From Piezodorus guildinii (taxonomy: Eukaryota; Arthropoda; Insecta; Hemiptera; Pentatomidae): a DNA stretch of 64,000 bases. Under the pieces are notes generated by a model. That model saw only the letters and a list, made by a program, of their open reading frames with translations, was not told the DNA's origin and did not search any database. Positions 1-12,245 of this stretch are shown here, piece after piece (position 1 is the first letter of the stretch; the number at the start of each line of letters is the position of its first letter). Both the position numbers and the translations under genes were made by a program. The stretch spans positions 115,378,936 to 115,442,935 of the forward strand of contig CM041292.1 in assembly GCA_023052935.1 (NCBI GenBank). Reading direction: 5' to 3'.

Positions 1-151
1 ATCTAAATCGCACTTCCTATAGTAGACGACCCTCTGGATGTACTTGAGACCATGTCGTAATGTAATTATCAGAAAATTTAAATAAAATTTTATGTTGATA
101 TGAGTAAAGTCCGAAAAAAGACCAGCTGGAGAAGATATTTCAAGTCGTATT

Positions 152-188
<37 letters not shown>

Positions 189-3100
189 AGCGTAGTAGGC
201 GAACGTGATTAGTATTATATATTGATTATAGTAAGGCGAATAATGATTAGAGAATATTACTTAATTTTTTTTCATCATTCATTGATATTTACAACTGCAC
301 ATAAATATACAAACAGTAAAATGGCGACACAGTAATTATTGGTTTGAAAATGTCTTGTGAAGAAGCTGCCATGCCGTTGCACTTCAATATTTATTTAATT
401 AACATGTCTGGATGCCACTGTCCTTTCAGGCGCCTCGGTGGATTATCGGGAATAGTTGGGGATGAGAGGATACGGACAAGCAGGTTTGTGTGGGAAGGTA
501 GTTTGGAATTAACGTGTGTTTATGTGTATTTATTTTGGACTACGTCTGAAACAAATGGGATATTCAGGTCTCTATGGATGTGTTTATTAGTAACAGAGAA
601 AGCAGCTTTAAGGATTTTTCCAAAGATTTTGGATTGGAAGGAATAGATGCAGGAGGAATTTGGTGGTCTTATTTATTCCCCTAACTTAGTCCTATACGTC
701 CAAATAGGTCTAACAATAGTTATATAAATGAGTTTTTTGTAGTAAAGAGGAAGTTTTGAGTCTTATATCAATGACTGATATAGATTTCTGGAGGATTTGG
801 AATTCTGCAACAAGACCGTTATTCACGAATAACAGACATGTCATCGAAAACTAAATTTAATTTTTGTTTGGATAATAAATTTCAAAGAACACTTTCATGA
901 ATGCTGTAAATTACAATATTGGATAAATTTTGATATTTTTTAATTAACATTCGGAGAGCGTAAAATTTACGATGACTATAATTACTCAATGGCGTGCAAC
1001 TCGGTAATTATACCTTGGTCGCGTCCTATTAATTCACCTAAAAAGGTTTCCGCTCGAACTCTAAATAATAGAGGTATGGTTTCATCACATTTATGGTTTC
1101 TAATAGGCATATATGTCGGTCGAGTACAAAATTCCGTTTATAGTTTTATGTAATGTATATCGTACAATGAAATTTCATTAAGTCATATTTAATTTCATTT
1201 AGGTTACATTTTGGAGCGGTGTACAGCAACAGTAGGTGAGAAGTACCCTTTTGATATAAATTACAATTATTTAAAATTTTGCAGTATCTTTTAAATATTC
1301 TTACGGAATTAGGTGTCGAATCATGTTAATCGAGCTAATTCTTGGCCATAGATTTCGTTTTCTCTTTTTTCTGTTTTTTGTAGCACAGACGATCAGTAAA
1401 ACACATTACTGTGAGCTGTTTCTGTTGGTGTTGAACCTTTATTAAAAAGCAGTTGTTGACCGATGCTCAAACTTGTTACTCTTATCTTCTTGTTTTTGAG
1501 ATGACGTTCAATGGCATTGTGGTGTTCCTATTTCTATATTTTTTTTTTATGGCAACAAGTGGATTGCCACTTTTAATCAGTATTTTGAAATTATTGGATC
1601 TTTCCTGAGCATTCACAATTTGATTGATTTAAAGGGAGCAGGGGTTATTTTGTCCACTGCCCCTGAGCCAGATGGAGGCTGCCTTCCTCAGTGTCCTGAC
1701 AAGCTGCCCGTGCACTTAAGCTAACCTGTGGGGTTTTAAATTAGTGGAGGGCATTAACTCCAATTAGGCCAGTGGTATCTGAGCTATCTCGAGCCAGTGA
1801 GTAGTCATTGATACAATCCCAGCTTATTTGGAGTGGCTGTATTGTAGATTCTTAAAGACTTTTAAAGTAAATTACAGAAGGAAAGTAAATAAAAGTTGAG
1901 GGTTATGTGCACCAGATTTTTATTATCCATTTCTCACCAGCTTTGTTCATAGAAGAGGTGAACAAATTTTACGTCTCAAATGATTGCTGCTCACAGATCT
2001 TGGAGGGTTACAGTGGAAGCTGCACTAGTTCCAAGACCGCCCGAAAAGGAGCGGATAATGGCGTGAAAATGTAAACGATCGCGAACCTGACCGTACCAAG
2101 GAATAGTCTTAGAAACTGAGGCACCCGCAAACCTCATGCAAAATATATCACTGGTATCTTAACTACATATGGTGGAAAAGGCCAAGTATAGAAAGAAAAA
2201 ATAGTTGATAGATATTGTGTCCTACAGAATGCTAAGTAATAAAAGGATTAGGGAAATAATTGTGGACATTGCATAAACTACACAGCATGAGCTCTATTGC
2301 TCATGTTTTATTTCCAATACACAATTATATACAAAATGCTCACAGAGAGCGCTGTATACTAACATATCGATATAGTTCATGTAGATATTTCTTTACTATA
2401 ATAGATTACTGTAGAAATTTATGATTGTCAAGGCTTCATTAATATTAATAAATATCTAATTTGTGAAAATCAAACATAGGCGACAGTGAAGTAAATTTTC
2501 GCTATACTGTACTTATCTCTCCTTTTCTTCTCTTTTTAAAGGAAAATGTGCCCCAAACTGCAAATAAGACGATTCTTTTGGTGATGTGTGGGCACTGTTT
2601 TGGTGACGATTCAGTTTTTGATAGCACAGTTCAGAAATGGTTTTAGCTGTTAAGGTGTGGTTGTATCGCAATAGAGGACTATTCCCAGGCCGAGCGGAGT
2701 ACATTGTGAATATGAATATTGATGAATACTTTCATGGCGAAAAATCCACATTTTAGCATCCTTGAAATAGCTGTCGTATTATATTCTTGCCAATCGAACT
2801 TTTTTAGGATCTAATGATGGTCTTGGGTTGGCCTTTAGTTACGATGGTTTGGTTCCAACATAGCTAAGCCTTTCATTGTTCTAGGAAATATAGATAACGG
2901 TATTTGGAGAAAGGGGATTATAGACCTTCCGAGGCCTTTGGAAAAGATAATAGTCTACGTTTGTAATTATATTTAATTAATATACATAAATTTTCACCAT
3001 TAAAGTTTTTGTTAAAATTTCCCTAACAATCTGTTCAAACCTACTGATTTTTAGGATTAAAGCAAGCTATACACGGTTCTACACGTTGTCCTACTTTTTA

Positions 3101-3347
3101 CTCCATTAGATATCGGACTATCTTATGATTTTGGATCGAATGTAGGACTACAAGAGTAATCGGAGGATTGTAGGACGATCCAATAGCCTATAAGGATCCT
3201 CCACTAGACAATCTATAAGGGAGATCGCCCTACAAAAAAACAAAAAAAAAAACAAACAGAGAAGTTAATAAATATGTTCTATGCCACAATATTTGTTAAC
3301 TAACTATTAGTTAGTTGCCATATTTTCCCCACAAGATTGAGGTTCAA
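1..3347. other. 5' flank, no gene recognised
   Basis: AT-rich DNA with a ~30-bp poly-A run at about 157-186. Short open frames exist but have no recognisable domain, codon bias or splice context. A GC-richer patch at about 1630-1830 is unlike its surroundings and could be an old SINE or retroelement piece, but I cannot classify it. Several scattered copies of a GTAGGAC-type word occur at about 3080-3230. Confidence 0.5.
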
Positions 3348-3640
3348 TTTTTATTTTCACTTTCCTATATATGAAATATATAGTAAGGGATAGTACTACT
3401 ATCGTGAAAATTTTCGAATTCCAGTTTTCATCGGAATACACGTTATGGGGTCCCCTGAGTCGAAATAACCAAGTCCCACAAAATGGCCTGTGTGTGTGTT
3501 TGTGGTAAGTCCAGCATGAAAATGAAATTTCATATTTGAGATACCTATACGCCCAAAAAGTTTCAGCAACTTTTCCATCAAAATCGGCAAAGCAGAAGGG
3601 CCACTTTATACCATGCAGTTTGCACCTTTTCACGAATAAA
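3348..3640 (+). repeat. Family A repeat, 5' part only
   Basis: It begins with the family A 5' end (TTTCACTTTCCTATATATG followed by AAATATATAGTAAGG) and continues through the TCCCCTGAGTC block and a short TGTGTG run. Similarity to the other copies stops at about 3640, so the 3' two thirds are missing here. Confidence 0.7.
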
Positions 3641-4336
3641 AGAAGTATACCGCGTATGCTCTGCCTTATCTTAAAGGAATTATAGAACGGCCCTTAAATG
3701 TAAGATATGCTGATTGTGATGGTTTGCCATGATTAGATCTGCTAGTAAATATCCAGTTTTACGTGAAGGGTCTAATTTATTTATTAAATATCTATAAATG
3801 AAGGAAATAACGGACTGCCCACATTTTCTAAACTTCTACAATAAGGAGGAGCGCCGTATACATACTACATCTTTAAGCAAAAAGAGATTAGGTTTGACTG
3901 GATCAAATGGTTGGATCTCTTGTAGGAACGTGTGTGGGCGGTCGCTTCAAACTGTAGTTCTACGATGTTGTCCTATCAAGTAGGACTGTGAATAGATTGC
4001 TTCTAACAATAACATCAACTATTATTATTTAAAAAGACTATCAAATTGTCCATACAAATCAAAGTACGCTATCAATGGTATGTTATAACTTTCACGATCA
4101 TCAAGTCATTTTCTCATTTGATTTACATAAATAGTGTAATTAGAGATTAGATACCTAATTTCGCTTGAATACAAAAAAAAATATGAGATTGGCTTACAGC
4201 ATTGCCCATCAAATCACTTTTTATTATAAATTTAAAATGAAATTCAATAGAAAAAAACTCAGTGAACACACTATTTTTTCTCTTTTTTTTTCCATGAATG
4301 GAAATATCTCTTTTTAACTGAACATTATACTATAAT
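3641..4336. other. Intergenic, nothing recognised
   Basis: AT-rich sequence between two family A copies. An open frame at 3798-3983 has no recognisable similarity. A GTAGGAC-type word recurs near 3980, as at about 3080-3230, which may mark the edges of an older element, but no clear inverted repeat was found. Confidence 0.4.
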
Positions 4337-5055
4337 AAAAAATCTGGTGCGGGCAACACACGACTTTCACTTACCTCCGTTTTAAAAATCAATGAAAGAA
4401 TTTTCAAATACAGTTAGAGATAAAAATACGTGAAACTATTTAAGAATTAATTAAATTGAATTTATGTAGGAACATGTGTTTTATTAAAAAATCTATTATA
4501 TTATTATCTAAAATAATCAGTTAGTTTTATATTATTTTCATCACTCTCTATTAACTTTTAAAAACTTGAGTATAAGATAATATTTTTTATAAACTCTTTA
4601 GCTTTCCAACGGTATATCATACATGTATATTACTGCTCTTATGTTCATAAACAAAAAATTGCATTAAAAAATATTTTTTCTGTTTTCTCCTTTAGTTGGG
4701 TATCGAATTCATTCAATTTATGTATTTACCTGTTTTTCATCATTGGTAACAAGATAATATAGTTATTTTTTTAGAATCAACAAAATTAAAGGTACTTTAG
4801 AGAAAGAAAATTTAAAATATCGGTATTTAAGCCCTATCAGACCATTTTAATCCAAATGAAACCTATATCATTTAAAGCCAATTAGATTTTACATCGATAT
4901 AGCGAGTTAAATCAAAATCGTCGGAACCGTTTTCGAGAAAATCGGTTTTGACTCAGGGGACCCTAAAATGTGTATTCCCGTTGAAAACTGGAATTCGAAA
5001 ATTTTCACCATCGCAATACTTTCCCTTACTATATATAGTAAGTGAAAGTAAAAAT
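4337..5055 (-). repeat. Family A repeat, both ends present, internally deleted
   Basis: Reverse-orientation copy of about 720 bp. The left end is the family A 3' terminus (AATCTGGTGC, then CACGACTTTCACTTACCTC). The right end is the 5' terminus (ACTATATATAGTAAGTGAAAG). Compared with the ~890-bp copy at 62396-63288, it lacks the segment between the GAGAAAATCG and CCTGAGTC blocks. It ends only 168 bp before the Ashwin start codon. Confidence 0.8.
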
Positions 5056-5223
5056 GTAGGCGGACTTAGTGGGATCTTCCCGTAGGGCCATTTTTAGTTT
5101 TGAATATAAATTATAATCTCTATGAATGTTCGATTTATTTCATAAAATGGACCTCTTTGGTTGTATTTTTCAGAGGTTATAGTGCTGTTTATTAAGTTTG
5201 GGTTATCCTTATGTTTATTACTT

Positions 5224-5307
5224 ATGGAAAGCGATAGAAATTCTGCATTTACTTTGTTGCAGCCGGAGCTTTTGAATGAACAAGAATTGAGAGAAATATT
5301 AATATCT
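5224..5307 (+). CDS. Ashwin exon 1
   Basis: Codes for 28 residues beginning MESDRNS and containing the PELLNEQEL helix. The donor GTACGT at 5308 follows a complete codon (phase 0). A pyrimidine tract ending TTTTTCAG lies at about 5163-5173, so the 5' UTR may itself be spliced. Confidence 0.8.
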
Positions 5308-8300
5308 GTACGTATTGAATTTACATGTAAAGGTGATAGAGGCAGTCCGTTACCTTCAGTGTGATTGTATTGGTGTGATATTTTATTTGTCAAATTTTTG
5401 TGTTTCAAGGACTTTTCAAAAAAGCACTTGATTTAATATAAAGAAATTTTAACATGTTTGGAATTTGACTTTAAACAAAACTTATGTTTGGTATATGTTC
5501 ATCTATGAGTTTACTATGTCTTCATATTGACTTTTTAAGTACATAACCAGTTTTTATATATTTGTTAATATTCTAAGTAATTTATTAAAATAATGTGATT
5601 GTTGTTTTGTAGAGATGTGTCTCGAGAAATTTGAATAATTGCAGCAAAGATGAATTGGTCGAATTATTTCGCTCCATCGCATTGCCCTTACCTCAAAGGG
5701 AATATGGAGACAGCAGGAGAGAAAAACTCCTTTCTAAAAAACAACAAAAAAGAAGACGAATTTCCATTACTAATAATGAATCTAATAGGTATAGAAATTT
5801 TAGCTAATATTTTGATGATTGGATCTTGTTAAAATTCTGTTTTGCCTTTTATATTTTTAATTAACAGCTCTATTTACAATTCATGATATGGGAATGTAAA
5901 AAGGTTTCTGACCATCACTCTGATTTGTTATGCATTAAGTATTTATCCCACCTTTTTGGAGAGAACTATTAACTTCACCATCGTCTTCTAAAACCTCTTA
6001 TTATTCGTTTAAACAGTGATTAAGGATTTTTCACTTCACTGAAAATGGAACTACCGTGAATGTGAAGTTGTGGGGAATTTTTTAGAAGGAAGCAGCTGAC
6101 AGCTACATTTTTTAGTGATATTTTTAAATCTAACCAATTATGAATGTATATAGTTAGTGTTTTGAAAATTTTAACTGCATGGTCTTTTTCACAGTTATAA
6201 TTAAAAAATAAAAATTACTGGGTAATAGATAGATTTTAGGGATACTTCCCAAGCCAGTGGAATATTGCCGATTTGTCTTATACTTACTGAGAAAGGAAAG
6301 GATAATATATATACATACACCAGGTGTAGAAGTATGAAAGTGGAATTGCCATCTAGATGGTGCTCGCTATCAATCTAAAGACCATAAGACCGCTTCTGTA
6401 GCGCCATCTTCTCCGTCTAACAGCTGGTGAAGTTTGGCAACACACAATAGCCTAAGTTTCATACACTGGTATATTTTTCTATAACCTCAAACATGTCGAG
6501 TTTTGTGCCTACGAACTATGATTTGCGGACAGAATTGGTTTTCTGCTATCATTTGAAGAAAATTGCTTCAGAATCACATAGATTTCTTGTCGAAGCATGT
6601 GGTGAACATGCTCTTGGCAAAACTAAATGCTTTGAGTGGTTTAAAAGTGGTGATTTTGATGTGAGAAATGAGGAGCATGGTAAACCACCATAAAAGTTTC
6701 AGGATAAGGACTTGCAAGCCTTATTGGATGAAGACAGACGATACTCAGACTGAACAAGAACTTGCGGAACAATTAAATGTGATGCTAAAAGCTATGGAAA
6801 ATATTCAGAAAGTGGAAAAATGGACACCGTATGACCTGAATGAAAGACTGCTAGAAAATCGAAAAACCACTTGTCAACTTCTGCTCATCAGATATAAAAG
6901 AAAATAATTTCTTCATCGAATAGAGAAAGGTGATAAAAAGTAGATATATTTTCAGAATCCTATGTGTCATAAATCATAGGTGAATCCAGGCGAACCATCA
7001 ACATCCACTGCAAGACCAAATTGTTTGGAAAGAAAACAATGCTGTGCATTTGGGGGAATCAAAAGGGTATATATCAAAAGGTAATATATTATGAGCTACT
7101 AAAACCTGGGGAAACCATTAACACTGATCGCTACCAACAACAAATGACCGATTTGAATTAAGCCAAATGTGAAAAAACGACCGGAATATGCGAAAAGGAA
7201 ACAAAGTCATTTTGTTTTATGATAATGCTCCTTCAACACAGCAAAACGTGTCACGATACGATCAAGGCATTCAATTGGGAAAGACTAGCGCATGCGGCTT
7301 ATTCTCTAGACTCGGCTCCGTCCCGTTACCATCTATTCGCATCATTGTGACATGCACTCGCCGAACAGTGCTTCAATTTCTATGAAAATGGCTCAACAAC
7401 TGGTTCCATTTAAAGGAAGAATATTTTTTTTCAGCATGGCATTCATAACCTGTCAAAGAGGTAGGAAAAAATATATAAATTCCAATGGATATTATTTTGA
7501 ATAAAATATTTTTTACAATTTTCAAATAGCAGATGTGCAATTTGTACAACAAAATTCTGGTTTCATACTTCTACACCTGGTATTTACAAATATTGAAACA
7601 GAGAAAAAAATGTAATGTGTTTTGGAATGAGGGCAGGAATTATAAAATAGTTTTTTTAAAAATAATTTATATGGTAATCAATAAGAGATTATTTTACAAT
7701 TGAACATTGATGGGTGTGAGGTCTGTGCCAAATTTCTTAGCAGGGCCAGCACCTCCTGTTTTGCCTCAGTTGCTTATCCGGTTTTTCTGTGAATGTGAAG
7801 TTCAATTATCTTCAGATTCTTGTTTCTTGCATCCATCCAGATACTTCGTCATGCCTGCTATGTTTATAATAGCAGTGCCTACTCCTGCTTTTCATTCAGA
7901 CCTGTCAGTGTATATAAATTCTCATTTCCCCTTGATGGTCACTTTTGAAGTGACTGTTGTCTGTGAGAACTGTCTTCTGTTCGTTCATCTTGGTTTTGAG
8001 GATTAAAGGAGTACATAGTAACCATAGTTCCATTTTTAAATGCTGTAATTGTAGAGTCTGGATGGAAGGACATGTCAGGTAGTATTTGTAGAAATAAATG
8101 GTTTTGAACTTATCAGTCACGATTCATAATTTTTCATGTATACAATTTTACAGTGTAACTAGTTCGTCATTCTTTAGCCCTTTGATTACTTGAAAACTAT
8201 AGATCCTCTTAAACACATTTGATCTTTGTCTAAAAGAATGGTTAATTGCCAACGCAGCTGTATAATATGATTAAAGTGTTCAAATGGTACAAAGAACAAT

Positions 8301-10321
8301 GGAATTTGATCTAAACAGCAACCATATATATTTGGTTTACATATAATTATTTGGAAATAATAAACCAATGTCTTATAACTGACAGGATTTTTTTGTATAA
8401 TTTAATTTATATTTATATTTGATGATTCTACTAGATTTGTATTTATGGATGACTTTTTTATTTTTTTTAGTTTTGTGGTTTCATCATCAAAAACTGAGGA
8501 AAGGGGGAAACCCTGTAAGCTAGCAGAAGAAAAGGTTTCAGAAAGACTGAAGCCTCCTCCAGACCAAATCAACTTTCAGCGAAAAGTAATCAGGCTTAGT
8601 GATTCAGCAAAGAAACGAATCAACAGTGAATTGGACAAAATTGTTATTAAAAACAAGCAGAACAAAGAAATTACCAATGTTGCCATATCAAAAGAGGAGT
8701 CAAGTGATGCAAAGCGGTTGTGTACTAGTGAAGAAGTCAATGGAAAGCAGCACTTAGATAACAAAAACAGTATTGTCCCAACCACTGCAATCAAACTTAA
8801 GAGGAACTCACTAGATAACAATAAAGTAAGAGATCTCTTGTTTTATTTATGAACTAATAACCGTCTTTATCAACTTACTCTTTATTAAAGTACACCATCT
8901 GTAATAGGGTAGATATGTGTAATTATTTCCTCATATTTTATTAAACACTCATGCTTTGCTCGATCATTAAATTATAGGTAAAATAAGGAATTACCGTATT
9001 GTTTTACTCAGAATTATTTCATTAATATTAGCTATGGAATATATGCTCATATTAGCATACGAAATTCTCGTTTTCAAAGAAAAGATTATTTAGTAAAAAA
9101 ACTTTATGAAGTTAGAACATTTTTATTCTAATATTTATATTTTTCCCTACTCGTTCTCAACTTTTCTATCCCAGAACTGAAAAATTCATGGTTTAGTGAA
9201 GAAATTAAGTCAGAGAAGAAAAAAACTATAGTATACATTGAACATTTAAACCGATGTGTGCAACAGCTGAACATGCATTGTGTTGAGCACCTCAGGGCTG
9301 AATCTCTATTCACCTTTCAACACGAGTAATAAATATAATACATGCTGCTTTACAGTACTGCTTGAACACATTTCGTACAATTCGGTTTATGTATATTAAT
9401 GTCTTTCTATAATTTTATTTTACATATTTGTGTTTTGAGTAGCCCACTAAACACAAGATCAAGGCATAGGTTTTAGTTTTCTTATTTCCAAATTGGTGTG
9501 CAGGATTGTCAGAAATTGTCTTTGCACAATAGATGGGATGTGTCAATTGTGTCTGGCCAACTGAACTTAGTATACCTGATCACATCTTGTAATGTAGAAT
9601 CTTCCCTTGTCCCTTAGTTAGCACCTCATTAAACTGCAGCAGGAAATAGACATTGACTTGGTAATAAACCAATGTTAAGTTCAGTTAAAAATTGTCTTCA
9701 ATTAAAATATGATATAATAAAACATTTCTTCCATGTTATTCAGATATAACCTTTAACCTATATTATCCATAGCTTCTTGAATCTTTGCTGGTTATTTCCC
9801 CTCACCAGAAGGTGATCTTAATTGTTATCTCTAATATTGACATAACATTTTGCTTCTTTTTTTTTTTCTGAAACTTAAGTATACATCAAATTATTCAATT
9901 AATGCATCAAAATATATTGGTTTAAATTAATCTATTAATGCTTATGTGTACGTGACCCAATTATTTTCTTACATTCTTTTATAAATTATTTTGTAATATA
10001 CGAAGAATTCAGTTATTTGTTCATGAAATTATTTATTGTGTGATAGCTAAGAAAACGTTTATTGTTTCTCTTCTTGGCTTGATATATTATCATACAATAT
10101 ATTAGCAATAATCTTTGTTTTATTAATGGTATTTTTAATATTTCATTCGGTTTATTGATTTTTCTATAGTTAGATTTTTGTTTATAATGATGCATTAGCT
10201 AGCTGATTTTATAACTGGTTTTCTTTTGTATGTCATGCAGGATCAGAAGTCAGAAGAAGATAAAAAAGGAGAAGAAAAACAACCCCAAAAGAAAAGGCAG
10301 AAAATAGTAATATCGTGGTGA
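5224..10321 (+). CDS. Ashwin (C2orf49-like), 4-exon gene, 231 aa
   Basis: Joined exons 5224-5307, 5613-5788, 8471-8825 and 10241-10321 give 696 nt, or 231 residues plus stop, close to the ~232 residues I recall for vertebrate Ashwin. Seen in the sequence: an N-terminal LLQPELLNEQELREI block like the vertebrate HPELLSQEFLLLTL block; SKDELVELFRSIALPLPQRE matching the [20 protein letters not shown] region; then RLKPPP, a T-x-x-KLKR block, and a lysine-rich tail ending KKRQKIVISW. All junctions are GT/AG with agreeing phases (0, 2, 0). Vertebrate Ashwin is a nuclear subunit of the tRNA-splicing ligase complex (RTCB, DDX1, FAM98B, RTRAF); the same role here is inferred by orthology. The middle of the protein is low-complexity and probably disordered. 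ATG 5224 is the first ATG in its frame and matches the family N-terminus. Confidence 0.85.
5613..5788 (+). CDS. Ashwin exon 2
   Basis: The acceptor GTTTTGTAG ends just before the exon and the donor is GTATAG at 5789. It carries the most conserved Ashwin segment, IALPLPQREYGDSRREKLL, followed by a basic stretch (KKQQKRRRIS). It ends with two bases of a serine codon completed by exon 3. Confidence 0.85.
6320..7580 (+). mobile_element. mariner element, decayed, in Ashwin intron 2
   Basis: About 1.26 kb bounded by 20-bp inverted repeats (CCAGGTGTAGAAGTATGAAA at 6320-6339 and its exact complement at 7561-7580). A TA follows the right end; on the left, TA lies two bases outside. Inside is a mariner transposase in several frames: helix-turn-helix start at 6493 (MSSFVPTNYDLRTEL), a WFKSGDFDVRNEE segment, DEDDTQTEQELAEQLNV near 6730, and an ILFYDNAPS-type catalytic block near 7206. 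Frameshifts and stops break it, so it is inactive. TIRs this well kept suggest moderate age. Confidence 0.85.
7583..8470. other. Ashwin intron 2, 3' part
   Basis: AT-rich intron with no recognised gene. The open frame at 7707-8006 shows no family I know. The intron ends in a T-rich tract and the AG at 8469-8470. Confidence 0.5.
8471..8825 (+). CDS. Ashwin exon 3
   Basis: The first base completes a serine codon from exon 2; the exon then codes for 118 residues. It contains the RLKPPPDQ motif and, near its end, TTAIKLKRNSLD, both Ashwin landmarks. The region between them is lysine-, serine- and asparagine-rich and poorly conserved. The donor AAAGTAAG starts at 8826 in phase 0. Confidence 0.85.
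9175..9329 (+). other. Orphan exon-like ORF in Ashwin intron 3
   Basis: A strong acceptor (pyrimidine tract ending TCTATCCCAG) precedes a 51-codon open frame that ends in TAA at 9327-9329. It contains ELKNSWFSEEIK and a predicted amphipathic helix around IEHLNRCVQQL. Its frame needs an upstream exon ending one base into a codon, which no Ashwin donor provides (exon 3 is phase 0). It could be an alternative last exon using another donor, part of an unseen gene, or chance. I recognise no family. Confidence 0.3.
10241..10321 (+). CDS. Ashwin exon 4 (terminal)
   Basis: The acceptor TATGTCATGCAG precedes the exon. It codes for a lysine/glutamate-rich tail and the C-terminal KKRQKIVISW, then TGA at 10319-10321. 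The vertebrate tail ends similarly in a basic run followed by a short hydrophobic end. An AATAAA lies at 10325, too close to the stop to be the only poly-A signal. Confidence 0.85.
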   Translation, partial: DQKSEEDKKGEEKQPQKKRQKIVISW

Positions 10322-10936
10322 TAAAATAAATAATATATTTCATAGCCATTGGAGCCTGTCAGAGTCATGTACATAGTTTTATACTACTCCTATCTGTTAT
10401 ATATTTCCTATATAACATAGTAAAAATGTTTTTATTTATAAATGCTTATTTTAAATTGTTTGTATAATATTAAGTACTACTAAGTATGTAATAGCAATAA
10501 CTTTTTTAATTTGCTAACCATCATGCACTGGTTGCATTTTTTTACTTCTGTCTATTTTTCTAAATATTCATATACCATGATGTGATAGTACATATTGATA
10601 AATATATGGTGTATGTTCTCCTTTTTTACTGTTCTGTTTTTTACATTATTTTCATTACCCAGATATTTATTAATCTCAATTAACTATAAAGAAAAAGATA
10701 TATTTTGAATTTTACTGTAATGCTGGCATTAATAGTTGTTTAATTATTAATTTTTATAGTAGTTGATTTCAAAGAAAATCTGAAATATTCATTTAAAAAT
10801 TTTGTTTCCATTTGTACCTTACTTATATCGGGTTTACCTGACTAAAACATGGAAACCTCTGAGGCATATTGTATACCTGACCTGTGACAAAAAAGCACCT
10901 GTTTACTAGATTTCATTAGGTTTGTTATTAGAATGG
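10322..10936. other. Ashwin 3' UTR and intergenic
   Basis: AT-rich sequence without recognised coding potential. The 3' UTR boundary cannot be fixed by eye. Confidence 0.4.
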
Positions 10937-10980
10937 TTTGTTTGTTTATTCATTTAACGTCACATTATGCTGCTGTTGCT
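10937..10980 (-). repeat. SINE 3' tail fragment
   Basis: The reverse complement matches the SINE tail seen at 18410-18450: CAGCA..ATAA followed by GACGTTAAATAAA. It lies directly beside the LINE fragment that follows. Confidence 0.5.
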
Positions 10981-12245
10981 AAACCTGTACAAGGGCACTT
11001 AAGTGTCTCTTTGCATGTAAAGGGGCTGTTGGAAAAACATGGGGCCTCAAACCCAAGATGGTTCTCTGGATATATAAAACAGTTATAAGGCCTATGGTCC
11101 TATATGCAGCTGTAGTGTGGTGGCATAAGACAGAGTTAGGCTCAGGTGCTGGAATATGGAGAATGGATAATCCAAAGAAAGGGATGTCCATTTTTCTAGG
11201 TAAACATACCTCAGTCTTTCAGGCTGAAGTAATGGCAATAAATATCTGTGCTCAAACCCTAATTTCAGGAGGGATGAAAGACAGACAGATAACTATCCAT
11301 TCTGATAGTCAAGCTGCTATCGAAGCTCTGGGTAGTTACATAATACGGTCCAAACTAGTAGAGGAATGCAAAAATAATCTTAATATGCATTCCCTGCTAA
11401 ATAAAGTCCGGGTACACTGGGTGCCTGGTCACTCAGGCATCCTAGGAAATGAGAGAGCTGATAGCCTTGCAAGGAGGGGTTCTGCTCAGCTATCCCCACA
11501 TCTGAACCTGTGTGTGGAATTAGCCTCAGCAATGCCAAAGGTCTGATTAAGGCGGCTGCTGACAACAGATCCAGGCAATACTGGAGGGATACTGAAAAGC
11601 AGCATCACTCTAAGATGTTTCTGGATGGACCCTGCTAAGAGAGTAGTTATACTCTACTCTCAATTGACAGGACTACTCTAAGGAGGGTAACAGGACTGTA
11701 CACAGGACACTGTCAACTTAATAAGCATCTCCATAATATAGGTTTGGTGGCCTCACCGACTTGCAGATTCTGAAACTGCATTTCATGTAATATGCAGCTG
11801 TCCAGAGATTGCCAGGTTTTTACCACTTTGGCGTCGACCGTATCGCTGATCCCACGTTGCGTGAACTGATTAACCCCTACAGATTAGTCAGATTCACAAA
11901 GGCACTAGCCCTGTATTAACAGTAGATTGGAACAAGGCTGCAGTGCATCAGATTAGCTGGGAAAAAAAAGATTATGCCCCAAAAGTACGTCCACATCCGA
12001 TGTGCTCTACCAAACAGAGGGTTGGTCTGTACTCAGAGCTACCAGGAACTTCGCGCCAGAACTGCTCAGCATTCTTGGTCGTGTTAGAAGTTGTTCTATT
12101 AGGCACGCTCAGGTGTCGAAGATAGTGTACCTGTCTGTACTTTCTTAACTAAACCTATGCTTATTGACAGGTGCTATATTAAGGTGCATCTCAAGACCTC
12201 CCTCCTACTTGAAGGACTATGTTTTTAAATAAAGCGGGGGAGAGT
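10981..12245 (+). mobile_element. LINE fragment with RNase H (I/R1/LOA-like), 5'-truncated
   Basis: The open frame at 11058-11546 holds the end of a reverse transcriptase (WGLKPKMVLWIYKTVIRP, with a VVWW-type block) and then RNase H, including ITIHSDSQAAIEAL and VHWVPGHSGILGNERAD, which carry catalytic Asp and the GHSG...N.RAD motif. Past a frame break, a CRFC...H...C zinc-like motif typical of the C-terminus of these LINEs lies at about 11750-11820. The sequence ends near an AATAAAG at about 12227-12233. The EEP and most of the RT are missing; it is dead. Confidence 0.75.

Noticed and set aside
344..646. 100-codon open frame near the left edge
   Set aside because: No recognisable domain, no splice context and no supporting neighbours; long chance frames occur in this kind of DNA.
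7707..8006. 99-codon open frame in Ashwin intron 2
   Set aside because: Hydrophobic and cysteine-containing but without family likeness or splice signals; it is inside an intron with consistent Ashwin splicing around it.
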